21,184 bases of DNA from Hyphomicrobiales bacterium (GTDB lineage Bacteria; Pseudomonadota; Alphaproteobacteria; Rhizobiales; JALURZ01): positions 1 through 21,184 of the forward strand of contig JALURZ010000238.1 in NCBI GenBank assembly GCA_027058735.1. Reading direction: 5' to 3'. The notes beneath the pieces were generated by a model, which saw nothing but the letters and a program-made list of their open reading frames with translations, was not told the DNA's origin and made no database searches. This document shows positions 1-7,883 of this stretch, piece by piece; position 1 is the first letter of the stretch, and each line of letters opens with the position of its first letter. The translations under genes were made by a program, and so were the position numbers.

Positions 1-726
1 CAGCCGCTCGGCCTGTTCGCGCGACACCGGTTCGTCCGTGGTCACTACATCGGCATCCAGCGCCGTTTCGCGGATCCGCACGGTCGGCACCGCGCCGGCC
101 GCCGGCGGCGCGGCTCCGCCGCGCGCGGCGACGCCTGGAAGCGGCCTGCCCGCGTCCCCCTCTTCGCCCTGCCCGGACATCATCCAGACAACCCCAGGCA
201 GCGCCAGCAGCGCCACGACGGCCCCCACCGCGACCATCGGGACCGGCCGCCTGCCACGCCACAGGCCGCGCGCACGCTCCAGCATCCCATCGACAATCAC
301 CGCGATCCGCACCACCCGCCCCCCGGCGCCCCGTTCGGCGATCTCCGGCGATGCCGCCTGCAACATCGGCTGATCGCGATGGGGCAGACGCGGACGGCTC
401 TGCTCAGGCTCGAAGGACCGGAAATGCTCCACCAGCGGCGCGGGCTCAAACCCCAGATGGTCGGCGTAGCGGCTCAGGGTCTCGTAGAGTTCGCGGCGTG
501 TGGAAAAAACCGCCAACTCGCCCAGTTCGATGGCGCGCACATGGGTCGGCGTCACACCGCAGGCGCGCGCCACCGCGCCGATGCTCTCCTTGCGTATCAG
601 CCGTTCGCGCTCAAGATACCAGCCCGCCTCGCCGGCCGGCGTCACCGCGGCATCGGGCTTCGGTCGAATTTTCAGGCCACCGGGCGCCTTATCGTCCGTG
701 GACAGCTTCTTTGCCCGTGTCGTCAT
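1..726 (-). CDS. RodZ-like helix-turn-helix membrane protein (3' end outside window)
   Basis: I read 242 codons from an ATG at 726 to the window edge with no stop, so the C-terminus is missing. Residues about 33-105 look like an N-terminal HTH of the RodZ/HTH_25 type, with the stretch ESIGAVARACGVTPTHVRAI followed by a conserved-looking ELGEL turn. A basic linker leads to one hydrophobic segment at about 161-183 (PVPMVAVGAVVALLALPGVV), then a Pro/Ala/Gly-rich stretch. HTH, single membrane span and periplasmic tail (often DUF4115) is the RodZ plan; RodZ links MreB to the cell-wall elongation machinery. The gene follows ptsP by 78 bp on the same strand and may be cotranscribed. In related genomes ispG often follows a gene of this kind, but that would lie outside the window. 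The family assignment is good; a RodZ role in cell shape is inferred. Confidence 0.8.
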   Translation of the reverse strand, partial: MTTRAKKLSTDDKAPGGLKIRPKPDAAVTPAGEAGWYLERERLIRKESIGAVARACGVTPTHVRAIELGELAVFSTRRELYETLSRYADHLGFEPAPLVEHFRSFEPEQSRPRLPHRDQPMLQAASPEIAERGAGGRVVRIAVIVDGMLERARGLWRGRRPVPMVAVGAVVALLALPGVVWMMSGQGEEGDAGRPLPGVAARGGAAPPAAGAVPTVRIRETALDADVVTTDEPVSREQAERL

Positions 727-756
727 ACCCGCTCGGCCACCACCCAAAGACATCCG

Positions 757-772
757 GCCGCGCAAACGCGGC
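757..772. repeat. Short GC hairpin in the ptsP to rodZ-like gap
   Basis: Perfect 6-bp arms GCCGCG and CGCGGC surround a 4-nt loop (CAAA on the plus strand). It lies 33-48 bp after the ptsP stop and 30 bp before the next start. No U-tract follows on the minus-strand transcript, so it could be a weak attenuator, a stabilising 3' end for ptsP mRNA, or chance in GC-rich DNA. Confidence 0.35.
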
Positions 773-804
773 TCTTCCTTAGATCATGATTCGCGGGCCC
801 ATGC

Positions 805-3069
805 CTATACTGTGATCTTGTGGCATTTCGCATAGTCCCCGAGCCACGGGCGCAGGCTGTGTTCAGGGCTTTCGAGGCGTTTGAGAAGCTTTGCCTGCAA
901 ATCACCGGCATCCAGTTCCAGAATGGCGTTCTTGACGGAACCAAGAGACGCCGGCGCCATGGAAATCGAGCGGTATCCCAGCCCTATGAGCGCCATCGCG
1001 CCGATGGGTTCGCCGGCAAGTTCGCCGCACAGATGCGCCGGCACTTCCCGCGCCGCCGCCTGCTCGGCGACGTGGTGCAGGGTCTTGAGCAGAATCGGGC
1101 TGAGGGGATCATAGCGGCCGGCCATGCGCGGATTGTCGCGATCGCTGGCAAACATGAATTGCAGCAGATCGTTGCTGCCGACGGAAATGAAATCAGCCTG
1201 CGAAAGCAGGGCCGGCAGTTGCCACACGAGCGAGGGCACTTCGACCATCGCGCCAATGCGGATCTTGTCGGGCGGCTTGCGGCCATGGGTGGTCATGAGT
1301 TCCACTTCACGGCGCACCAGCGCACGGGCGCGGACAAACTCGTCAACCTCCGCGATCATCGGAAACATGACCCGCAGGGTCCGCCCGCTGGCGGCCCGCA
1401 GCAGGGCGCGCAGTTGCAGGCGCAGCAGGCCCGGGCGGTCCAGCGCCATGCGGATCGCGCGCCAGCCCAGGGCCGGATTGGGCTCTTTCGAGTGGGCGAT
1501 ATAGGGGAGGATCTTGTCGCCGCCGATATCGAGAGACCGGAAGATCACCGGCCGGTCGCCGGCGGCATCGAGCACGGCGCTATAGTGACGGATCTGTTCA
1601 TCCAGCCGGGGGAACCTGGCCGAAACCATGAACTGCAATTCGGTTCTGAACAATCCGATGCCGTCCGCGCCGGCCTCGTCAAGATGCGGCAGATCGACCG
1701 CCAGCCCGGCATTGATGTTCAGCGAGATGCGCTGCCCGTCCCTGGTGATGGCGGGCCTGGCGCGCAACCGGGCAAAGCGCTGCTGCTGGCGGGCGCGGAA
1801 TTCGGCCTTCTCGCCATAAGCCCGCTCCACATCCGCGGTGGGGCGAACATGCACCTCCCCCGACCGCCCGTCGACCACCACCCGGTCGCCCGGTTCGATC
1901 AGCGCCAGCAGCCCCGCCACCCGCCCCACCAGCGGCAGATCGAGCGCACGCGCCACAATCGTCACATGGGCATTGGGGGTGCCCTCTTCGAGAATGAGGC
2001 CGCGAATCCGGCTGCGGTCGTAGTCGAGCAGTTCAGCCGGCCCCATATTGCGGGCCACCACGATGGCGTCGGGCGGCAGGTCGCCGGCGGCCGCCGTATC
2101 GACCTTGCCGACCAGATGGCGCAGCAGCCTGTGCGCCAGATCGTCGAGATCGTGCAGGCGCTCGCGCAGATAGGGGTCGCGCTGGCGCAACATGCGCGCC
2201 TGACTATCGCTCTGCACCCGCTCCACGGCGGCCTCCGCGGTCAGGCCGGTGGCGATGGCTTCGCGCATCCGCTTGACCCAGCCGCGATCCTGCGCCAGCA
2301 GGCGATAGGTCTCCAGCACCTCGCGCGGCTCCCCGCCGCGGGCAAAGTCGGTCTGCCGCAGCATCTCGTCGATCGAGGCCCGCAGACCGGCAAGAGCGGT
2401 ATCGAGCCGGCGGCGTTCCACATCGGGGTTGCGCGCGATGAGATTGGCGACCTCGACGCGCGGCTCATGCAGGACCACCGTTCCAAGGGCCGCGCCGCCG
2501 ACCAGCCCCAGGCCTTCAAGACGGTGGGGCCGGGTATGGGCGATGTCTTCGTCTTCAGGGGGGCCTGCGTCGGGCAATTCGCCGGATGCGACCACCTCGC
2601 CGATGACCATCGCGGTGGTCTGCAGGGCTTCGACCTCTTCTTCCGCATAGGTGCGCTGAATCCGGTTCTGCACCACCAGAACACCCAGCATGTGGCCGCT
2701 GCGCAGGACCGGCACGCCGAGAAACGAGCGATAGGCTTCCTCGCCGGTCTCCGCAAGATAGGTAAAGGACGGGTGCGACTGGGCGTCCGACAGGTTCAAC
2801 GGCTCCGCGCGCGCCGCGATCAGGCCCACCAGGCCCTGTCCGACCCTCAAGGTGGCTTTGTGAACCGCGTCCGGGTTCAGCCCCTCGGTCGCATACAACT
2901 CCAGCCTGCCGTCCGGGCGCATGACATAGATCGAGCACACCTCGGCGACCATGTTGGAGGCGATCAGCACGACGATGCGGTCAAGCCTGGTCTGCGCGCT
3001 TTCCGGCGCGGCCATCACTTCGCGCAACTGCCGCAACAACACGCGTGGCCCTGCGGTCGTGTTCGCCAT
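805..3069 (-). CDS. ptsP: PtsP, nitrogen-PTS phosphoenolpyruvate-protein phosphotransferase (EI-Ntr)
   Basis: This 754-residue protein has the EI-Ntr layout. An N-terminal GAF domain spans about 20-160. The phosphohistidine domain carries TPNAHVTIVARAL with the likely phospho-acceptor His368. A PEP-binding TIM barrel shows SLDIGGDKILPY (512-523), the NPALGWRAIR segment, VGSNDLLQF (630-638) and the active-site Cys681 in CGELAGEP. EI-Ntr takes phosphate from PEP and passes it to NPr and EIIA-Ntr, signalling nitrogen and carbon status rather than importing sugar. In Sinorhizobium and Caulobacter, glutamine binding to the GAF domain is known to inhibit autophosphorylation; the same control is likely here but inferred. 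The gene lies 48 bp after lysC on the same strand. Length is normal for the family and all catalytic motifs are intact. Confidence 0.96.
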   Translation of the reverse strand: MANTTAGPRVLLRQLREVMAAPESAQTRLDRIVVLIASNMVAEVCSIYVMRPDGRLELYATEGLNPDAVHKATLRVGQGLVGLIAARAEPLNLSDAQSHPSFTYLAETGEEAYRSFLGVPVLRSGHMLGVLVVQNRIQRTYAEEEVEALQTTAMVIGEVVASGELPDAGPPEDEDIAHTRPHRLEGLGLVGGAALGTVVLHEPRVEVANLIARNPDVERRRLDTALAGLRASIDEMLRQTDFARGGEPREVLETYRLLAQDRGWVKRMREAIATGLTAEAAVERVQSDSQARMLRQRDPYLRERLHDLDDLAHRLLRHLVGKVDTAAAGDLPPDAIVVARNMGPAELLDYDRSRIRGLILEEGTPNAHVTIVARALDLPLVGRVAGLLALIEPGDRVVVDGRSGEVHVRPTADVERAYGEKAEFRARQQQRFARLRARPAITRDGQRISLNINAGLAVDLPHLDEAGADGIGLFRTELQFMVSARFPRLDEQIRHYSAVLDAAGDRPVIFRSLDIGGDKILPYIAHSKEPNPALGWRAIRMALDRPGLLRLQLRALLRAASGRTLRVMFPMIAEVDEFVRARALVRREVELMTTHGRKPPDKIRIGAMVEVPSLVWQLPALLSQADFISVGSNDLLQFMFASDRDNPRMAGRYDPLSPILLKTLHHVAEQAAAREVPAHLCGELAGEPIGAMALIGLGYRSISMAPASLGSVKNAILELDAGDLQAKLLKRLESPEHSLRPWLGDYAKCHKITV

Positions 3070-3117
3070 CAGTTCAGCTTACCCTCGCCAAGCGGCGTTG
3101 CGCGCGACAACTGCCCG

Positions 3118-4380
3118 TCAGCCGTCCGGTGAATCCAGCCCGTAGGCGGTGTGCAACACGCGCGCCGCCAGCTCCGTATAGTCTGAGTCGATCAAAACGC
3201 TGACCTTGATCTCGGACGTGGTGATCGCCTGGATATTGATGGCCTTGTCGGCCAGCGCCTTGAACATCGTCGCCGCGACGCCTGCATGGGAACGCATGCC
3301 GATGCCAATCACCGATATCTTGACGACATTGGTGGAGCCGACCAGATCGTTATAGCCGATCTCCTTCCTGGCGGAGCGGATGACGTCAAGGGCTTTGTCA
3401 AGATCGTTTTCGGGCACGGTGAAGGTCAGGTCCGTGTGTTTGCCGTCGTCGGACACGTTCTGAACGATCATGTCCACATTGATCCCGGCCCGCGCCAGGG
3501 GGCCGAAAATGCGCGCCGCGACACCGGGCTTGTCGGCCACCTTGACGAGCGTCACCTTGGCCTCATCCTTGGAATAGGCAATTCCGCTGACAATCTGTTT
3601 TTCCACGATCTCATCCTCGTCGCATACCAGCGTTCCCGCCGCCGGTTGGTGATCATAGCGCGATGCCGGCGCCTCGGGGTCCTCGAATGACGAGCGGACC
3701 TGCAGGCGCACCTGATGCACCATCGCCATCTCCACCGAACGGGTCTGCAGCACCCGCGCGCCCAGCGACGCCATTTCCAGCATTTCCTCGTAGGAAATCC
3801 TGGCGATCCGCCCGGCGCCAGGAACGATGCGCGGGTCGGCCGTATAGACACCGTCGACATCGGTGTAGATATCGCAGCGATCCGCCTGAATGGCGGCCGC
3901 CAGCGCCACCGCGCTGCCGTCCGATCCGCCGCGCCCCAGGGTCGTGACCCGGTTGTCGGGACCCACACCCTGGAAGCCGGCGACAATGGCGACCTGACCG
4001 TCGGCGAACCGGGCGATCAGATCGCCCGCCTCGATATCGGTTATCCGCGCACCGCCATGAGTGCCGTCCGTCCTGATCGCGATCTGCCAGCCCAGCCACG
4101 AGCGCGCCGACACGCCGAGCCCCTGCAGGGTTATGGCCAAAAGCCCGGCGGTGACCTGTTCTCCGGTCGCCACCACGACATCGTATTCGCGCGCGTCATG
4201 GAGGGCTGAGGCCTCGCTGGTGAGACGCACCAGCGCATCGGTCGCGCCCGACATGGCCGAAACCACCACAACCACCTCATGGCCGGCCTGCGCCTCGCGC
4301 TTCACGTGCCGGGCGACATGGGCGATGCGCCCGACATCGGCAAGCGACGTGCCGCCGAACTTCATGACCAGCCGAGCCAT
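3118..4380 (-). CDS. lysC: Aspartate kinase
   Basis: The 420-residue protein begins MARLVMKFGGTSLADVG, the KFGGTS nucleotide-binding signature of aspartokinases. TTLGRGGSDGSAVALAAA and DIYTDVDGVYTADPRIV are the other catalytic-domain hallmarks. The C-terminal third (about 263-415) holds two ACT domains, seen in the VADKPGVAARIFGPLARAGI and IGIGMRSHAGVAATMF segments. It phosphorylates L-aspartate, the first step to lysine, methionine, threonine and diaminopimelate; the ACT domains normally give feedback inhibition by lysine and/or threonine. The length fits the monofunctional class. It heads the lysC-ptsP cluster and diverges from ubiG. The start is the only one keeping the full KFGGTS beta strand; GGGAGAGCAAGG just upstream can serve as ribosome binding site. 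Confidence 0.97.
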   Translation of the reverse strand: MARLVMKFGGTSLADVGRIAHVARHVKREAQAGHEVVVVVSAMSGATDALVRLTSEASALHDAREYDVVVATGEQVTAGLLAITLQGLGVSARSWLGWQIAIRTDGTHGGARITDIEAGDLIARFADGQVAIVAGFQGVGPDNRVTTLGRGGSDGSAVALAAAIQADRCDIYTDVDGVYTADPRIVPGAGRIARISYEEMLEMASLGARVLQTRSVEMAMVHQVRLQVRSSFEDPEAPASRYDHQPAAGTLVCDEDEIVEKQIVSGIAYSKDEAKVTLVKVADKPGVAARIFGPLARAGINVDMIVQNVSDDGKHTDLTFTVPENDLDKALDVIRSARKEIGYNDLVGSTNVVKISVIGIGMRSHAGVAATMFKALADKAINIQAITTSEIKVSVLIDSDYTELAARVLHTAYGLDSPDG

Positions 4381-4413
4381 GGGCCTTGCTCTCCCGCCGA
4401 ATTTTCAGGGCCG

Positions 4414-4427
4414 CGCCCCCCGGGGCG
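4414..4427 (-). promoter_or_regulatory. GC hairpin in the lysC leader
   Basis: Arms CGCCCC and GGGGCG (6 bp) face each other across 2 nt, ending 33 nt before the lysC start codon. The adjacent perfect tandem repeat supplies a second GGGGCG at 4432-4437 that could pair with the same partner, so two exclusive folds are possible. No poly-U tract follows. A leader-control role is inferred only. Confidence 0.3.
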
Positions 4428-4440
4428 ACCCGGGGCGACC
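4421..4440. repeat. Perfect 10-bp tandem repeat (two copies) upstream of lysC
   Basis: CGGGGCGACC occurs twice in direct succession at 4421-4430 and 4431-4440. It lies in the non-coding gap between lysC and ubiG, inside the presumed lysC leader. Two identical units can arise by slippage; they could also alter the leader fold described at 4414-4427. Confidence 0.6.
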
Positions 4441-4506
4441 ATGATGCGCGCCGCGCGCCCGTATCAGACGCCAAGGTGATCGCGGTTTCGTCCCGCTGCG
4501 CGCGTA

Positions 4507-4536
4507 GTCTTACTCTGAAACCGGGAACACTGGCAA
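4507..4536 (-). promoter_or_regulatory. Candidate sigma70-type promoter for lysC
   Basis: On the minus strand, TTGCCA (4531-4536, 5 of 6 to the -35 consensus) is followed after 18 nt by TAAGAC (4507-4512, a weak -10). This would give a leader of roughly 120 nt that includes the tandem repeat and hairpin. Found by eye; the ubiG promoter must lie in the same 221-bp gap but I could not single one out. Confidence 0.3.
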
Positions 4537-4601
4537 CCAGAGCGCCAACGCGCTAGGCTGCGGGCAGATCGCACCCGTTTTTCAGCTCTGGCCCAAGCAT
4601 C

Positions 4602-5399
4602 ATGCCCGGCACCACCCCGACAGCGGCGAACCCGCCGAAAGACCGCCCCGCGCCGCGCACCGCCGAGGCCGGCACCGTCGATGGCGCGGAAATCGACAAG
4701 TTTTCGGCGATGGCCCGGGAGTGGTGGGACCCGGCCGGCAAGTTCAGGCCGCTGCACAGGGTCAATCCGACCCGGCTTCAGTATATTCGCGACATCTGCA
4801 CCCACCATTTCGCTCTTGGCGAGCGCGACATGCGCCCGTTCGCCGGCAGGCGCCTGCTCGATATCGGCTGTGGCGGCGGGCTGCTGTGCGAACCCATGCG
4901 CCGGCTCGGGGCCGATGTCGTTGGCGCCGATGCGTCCGGGACCAATATTTCCGTCGCCGCGCTCCATGCCCGCGAACAGGGCCTCGACATCGACTATCGC
5001 GCCACCACCGCCGAAGCGCTGGCGCAGGCGGGCGAGCGGTTCGACATCGTGCTCAACATGGAAGTCGTCGAACATGTCGGCGATGTCGAGCTGTTCATGG
5101 CGTCATGCGCGCGGCTGGTGGCGCCGGGAGGGGTGATGGTCGTGGCCACCTTGAGCCGGACTCTGAAGGCCTTCGCGCTGGCGATCGTGGGGGCCGAATA
5201 CGTGCTCGGATGGCTGCCCAGGGGCACCCACAACTGGCGGAAATTCATAACCCCGGAGGATCTGCGCGCGCATATCGAAAAAGCGGGGCTGGCTGTCACG
5301 GACGAAAAAGGCGTGACCTATAATCCGCTGAGCGATCAGTGGTCCTTGTCGCGCGATATGGATGTCAACTACATGATGGTGGCCACGCGGGAGGCCTGA
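4602..5399 (+). CDS. ubiG: UbiG, ubiquinone biosynthesis O-methyltransferase
   Basis: This 265-residue protein matches UbiG/Coq3. After a Pro/Ala-rich leader of about 25 residues comes EIDKFSAMAREWWDPAGKFR, the family's characteristic start, then PLHRVNPTRLQYIRD. The SAM-binding motif LLDIGCGGGLLCEPM begins near residue 86, and VVGADAS holds the acidic ribose-binding residue. NMEVVEHVGD and the C-terminal GVTYNPLSDQWSLSRDMDVN are typical. The enzyme performs both O-methylation steps of ubiquinone synthesis at the inner membrane. It is divergent from lysC (221-bp gap) and convergent with the DUF1178 gene (19-bp gap). No strong ribosome binding site precedes the ATG, and the N-terminal extension is somewhat long, but no better in-frame start keeps the conserved EIDKF block. 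Confidence 0.96.
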   Translation: MPGTTPTAANPPKDRPAPRTAEAGTVDGAEIDKFSAMAREWWDPAGKFRPLHRVNPTRLQYIRDICTHHFALGERDMRPFAGRRLLDIGCGGGLLCEPMRRLGADVVGADASGTNISVAALHAREQGLDIDYRATTAEALAQAGERFDIVLNMEVVEHVGDVELFMASCARLVAPGGVMVVATLSRTLKAFALAIVGAEYVLGWLPRGTHNWRKFITPEDLRAHIEKAGLAVTDEKGVTYNPLSDQWSLSRDMDVNYMMVATREA

Positions 5400-5418
5400 G
5401 AAAAACCGCGGGCCTGGC

Positions 5419-5847
5419 CTAGTTCTGATCGTCGGGCAGCACCGGCAAGGGGTGCACATCGATGCCCTCTTCGCCCAGTTCGCGGGCTTCCTCGCGGGTC
5501 GCCTCGCCATAGATGCCGCGCGGCTCGGCTTCCTCATAATGAATGCGCCGGGCTTCCTCGGCGAATTTTTCGCCAACATAATCCGCGTTTTCGCGGACAT
5601 GGTCGCGCAACCTGCGCATGGACCGTATCAGTTCCTTTGAGACCGGGTCGGCGCCGGGCGCGAAGGTGGGAAACTTTGCCGCGGCGCCGGTGAGCCCCGG
5701 CGTCATCAGCGCCTTGCTCACATCCCCCGATCCGCAATGCGGGCAGATGACCACCCCGGCCTCCAACTGCTCGTCAAAATCTTCCGAAGAGCGAAACCAG
5801 GCTTCGAATCCGTGGTTGCCGGCGCAACTCAGGGCATAGCGGATCAT
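5419..5847 (-). CDS. DUF1178 family protein
   Basis: This 142-residue protein begins MIRYALSCAGNHGFEAWFRS, then GVVICPHCGSGDVSKALMTP. The Cys/His near the start and the CPHC pair look like a small zinc-ribbon N-terminus and are the signature of DUF1178, a family of unknown function common in Alpha- and Betaproteobacteria. The C-terminal half is acidic and helical (RRLRDHVRENADYVGEKFAEE, split by charge patterns), with a family-typical EEARRIHYEEAEPRGIYGEA block. Its ATG overlaps the stop of the upstream amidohydrolase gene by 4 bp (ATGA), implying translational coupling. It is the last gene of the comF-grxC-nit-DUF1178 operon. Family membership is clear; function is not known, and I would not guess beyond a metal-binding role. 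Confidence 0.9.
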   Translation of the reverse strand: MIRYALSCAGNHGFEAWFRSSEDFDEQLEAGVVICPHCGSGDVSKALMTPGLTGAAAKFPTFAPGADPVSKELIRSMRRLRDHVRENADYVGEKFAEEARRIHYEEAEPRGIYGEATREEARELGEEGIDVHPLPVLPDDQN

Positions 5848-6713
5848 GACGCGGCTTTCTCGCCCGCGCCCGAGGCGGCCCGCTGCACGGTGAAGGTCCG
5901 CTCGTGGGTGAGCGCGGGGATGCGCGCGCGGGCGTCCGCGACCCGGCGCACATCGATTTCAGCCGAAACGACGCACGGGTCGATACCGGCCTGCACGACG
6001 ATTTCACCCCACGGATCGACAATCATGGAGTGGCCGTAGGTGTCGCGGCCGTTCTCGTGGCGCCCCCCCTGCGCGGCGGCCAACACGAACGTGCCGGTCT
6101 CGATCGCCCGGGCCCTGAGTAATGTGTGCCAATGGGCCTTGCCGGTGGTTTCGGTAAACGCGGCGGGTACGGTCAAGAAATGCGCGCCCGCCTGCGCCAG
6201 CGCCCGGTACAGCGCCGGGAACCGCAGGTCGTAGCAGATGGAAAGGCCAACGCACCCCCAGGGCAGATCGACGGCAACGGCCTGATTGCCGGCCAGATAG
6301 TTTTTCGACTCCCGATAGCTTTCGCCGCCCGGCAGATCGACGTCAAACATGTGGATCTTGTCATAGCGCGCCACAACCGACCCGTCGGGAGAGATGACGA
6401 AGGACCGGTTGGCCACCTTGTCCTCGCGCACGCGTATCGCGATGGACCCCACAATGATCCAGACCCCCAATTCGCCCGCCAGCGCCGCGATGGCCCTGAG
6501 CGCGGGGTCAACATCCTCGGCAACCGTGCTGGCGAACAGCGGCGCGGACTCCAGTTCCATCAACGCGGTCTGTTCCGGCGTCAAAACCAGATCGGCACCC
6601 ATGCCGGCCGCTTCGCGGATCAGTTCCAGCGCCGCATCGACATTGCGCGCCACGTCGCGGCCGGCGCGCAACTGCACGCAGGCGGCCGTGAATTTGTGCT
6701 TCGTTGCGTCCAT
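5844..6713 (-). CDS. Nit-type carbon-nitrogen hydrolase (amidase)
   Basis: This 289-residue protein belongs to the nitrilase superfamily. The Glu-Lys-Cys triad is visible: Glu47 in LVLTPEQTALME, Lys119 in RYDKIHMFDVDLPGGE and Cys160 in GLSICYDLRFPALYR. The HMFDVDLP and CYDLRFP blocks point to the Nit1/Nit2 branch, whose known members remove toxic deaminated glutathione or act as omega-amidases on alpha-ketoglutaramate. The neighbour grxC is also glutathione-linked, which fits the deaminated-glutathione amidase role, but substrate cannot be settled from sequence. It sits 25 bp after grxC and overlaps the DUF1178 gene by 4 bp, so it is an operon member. The length is normal, and no strong ribosome binding site is seen before the ATG. 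Confidence 0.93.
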   Translation of the reverse strand: MDATKHKFTAACVQLRAGRDVARNVDAALELIREAAGMGADLVLTPEQTALMELESAPLFASTVAEDVDPALRAIAALAGELGVWIIVGSIAIRVREDKVANRSFVISPDGSVVARYDKIHMFDVDLPGGESYRESKNYLAGNQAVAVDLPWGCVGLSICYDLRFPALYRALAQAGAHFLTVPAAFTETTGKAHWHTLLRARAIETGTFVLAAAQGGRHENGRDTYGHSMIVDPWGEIVVQAGIDPCVVSAEIDVRRVADARARIPALTHERTFTVQRAASGAGEKAAS

Positions 6714-6738
6714 GGTTGTTTTTTTCGATCCTTACGCT

Positions 6739-7011
6739 TCAGCCCTTGGCCTGCCGGTCCGGCGCCAGGCTGTCGAGGCGGCCATGTTCGTTGAGTTCGG
6801 CCAGTTCGTCAAACCCGCCGACATGCCGGTCGCCGAAAAAGATCTGCGGCACCGAGGTGCGCCCGCCCGACCGCTTTTTCATGGTGGCGCGCGCGCCCGG
6901 CTTCGCCGTCACGTCGATTTCCTCAAACGCGATGCCCTTGTTTGCCAGCAGCCTTTTCGCCGCCGCGCAATAGGCGCACATCGCCGAGGTGTAGATGGTT
7001 ACCGTGCTCAT
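6739..7011 (-). CDS. grxC: Glutaredoxin 3
   Basis: I start this gene at the internal ATG at 7011, giving 90 residues that begin MSTVTIYTSAMCAYCAAAKR; a longer open frame starting at 7128 would add 39 unrelated residues and run into comF. The redox site is CAYC at residues 12-15, in place of the more usual CPYC. The cis-proline motif is TSVPQIFF and the glutathione-binding turn is GGFDEL, so the fold is complete. Glutaredoxins reduce disulfides and glutathione mixed disulfides using GSH in the cytoplasm. The gene is 26 bp after comF and 25 bp before the Nit gene. The Pro-to-Ala change between the two cysteines may shift redox potential or thiol acidity; that is an inference. Confidence 0.95.
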   Translation of the reverse strand: MSTVTIYTSAMCAYCAAAKRLLANKGIAFEEIDVTAKPGARATMKKRSGGRTSVPQIFFGDRHVGGFDELAELNEHGRLDSLAPDRQAKG

Positions 7012-7037
7012 TTCCCGTCCCCGTTCGGCCAGCGCCG

Positions 7038-7820
7038 TTATAAGACCAGCGCGCCGGGTTTCACAACCCTGGCGAATACCAGCACGTCCACGGCTCCGGC
7101 CCCGGCGCGCAGCAGCGCATCGGCACACGCATTCGCCGTAGCGCCGCTGGTAAGAACATCATCAATCAAGAGTACCCGCCGCCCGGCGATCTCCCCGGCG
7201 CGCGCGGCATCGACCCGAAAGGCGCGCGCGACATTGGCGCGGCGCTGTTCGCCGCTCAGCCCGACCTGCGAGCGGGTCCGCCGGGTCCGTTTCAGCGCCC
7301 CGATGCTGAGAGGAACGCCGCCGGCGCGCGCGACGACCCGCGCCAGCAGCGCCGATTGGTTGTACCGCCGCCACAGGCATCGCCACACATGCAGCGGAAC
7401 CGGCACGACGACATCGCTCTCGCGCAGCAACTCAGCGCCCGAGAGCGCCATCCACCGGCCCAGCGAGGGCGCCGTTTCAAGCCGGTCGTAATATTTCAGC
7501 CCATGCACCAGCCGCGCGACGACGTCGCCATAGCACGCCACCGCGCGGGCGCGCGCATAACGCGGCGGCGTCAACAGCGCCTCCGCGCTCGCAATGCCTT
7601 CGCCCGGGTCATAGGCAAACGGAATCCCGGTGCGCCCGCAAAGAGGGGCGGCGATGAACTCCACCTGCGTCCAGCAGGCGGGACAAAGCGCGCCCTGGGC
7701 GCCCGCCGGGGCGCGGCACGCCATGCATTGCGGCGGCAGGACGGTGTCGAGGACCCAGCGGCTCAGCGAGCAGGCCGCGGCGCCCCAGGCTGTTATGCCG
7801 CTTTCATATGTCCGGTTCAT
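7038..7820 (-). CDS. comF: ComF family protein (phosphoribosyltransferase fold)
   Basis: The 260-residue product has two N-terminal CxxC pairs (Cys32/35 and Cys46/49; QCMACRA and LCPACW), probably one zinc site. The C-terminal half is a type I phosphoribosyltransferase fold with the PRPP loop VLLIDDVLTSGAT at 216-228. RRYNQSALLAR and RSQVGLSGEQRRANV are family-typical connecting motifs. ComF proteins are linked to DNA uptake in Bacillus and Haemophilus, while in many proteobacteria the role is unproven. It heads the comF-grxC-nit-DUF1178 operon and diverges from the NDUFAF5-like gene across 94 bp. No other competence gene is visible, so I do not claim natural transformation for this organism. 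Confidence 0.93.
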   Translation of the reverse strand: MNRTYESGITAWGAAACSLSRWVLDTVLPPQCMACRAPAGAQGALCPACWTQVEFIAAPLCGRTGIPFAYDPGEGIASAEALLTPPRYARARAVACYGDVVARLVHGLKYYDRLETAPSLGRWMALSGAELLRESDVVVPVPLHVWRCLWRRYNQSALLARVVARAGGVPLSIGALKRTRRTRSQVGLSGEQRRANVARAFRVDAARAGEIAGRRVLLIDDVLTSGATANACADALLRAGAGAVDVLVFARVVKPGALVL

Positions 7821-7883
7821 GGGATAATCCTACTGCATCGCGCGGACGAAACAAATGGCGCTCGCGCACCCGGTTCGATGGGC

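Noticed and set aside
820..3132. 770-codon open frame on the plus strand opposite ptsP
   Set aside because: It is a mirror of a well-supported gene in GC-rich DNA; the translation is rich in His, Arg, Gln and Gly with no domain, whereas the minus strand has every PtsP motif.
3881..4060. TTATCCGCG resembling a DnaA box (near 4040)
   Set aside because: Lies inside lysC coding sequence as a single imperfect copy, with no cluster or AT-rich unwinding region.
7012..7128. N-terminal extension of glutaredoxin
   Set aside because: The added residues are Arg/Ala-rich, unrelated to the family and overlap the end of comF; the ATG at 7011 gives the normal 90-residue length.
7038..7820. comF as evidence for a DNA-uptake locus
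   Set aside because: No comEA, comEC, dprA or competence pilus genes in the window; the Flp pilin nearby belongs to the Tad type, not to the competence type.
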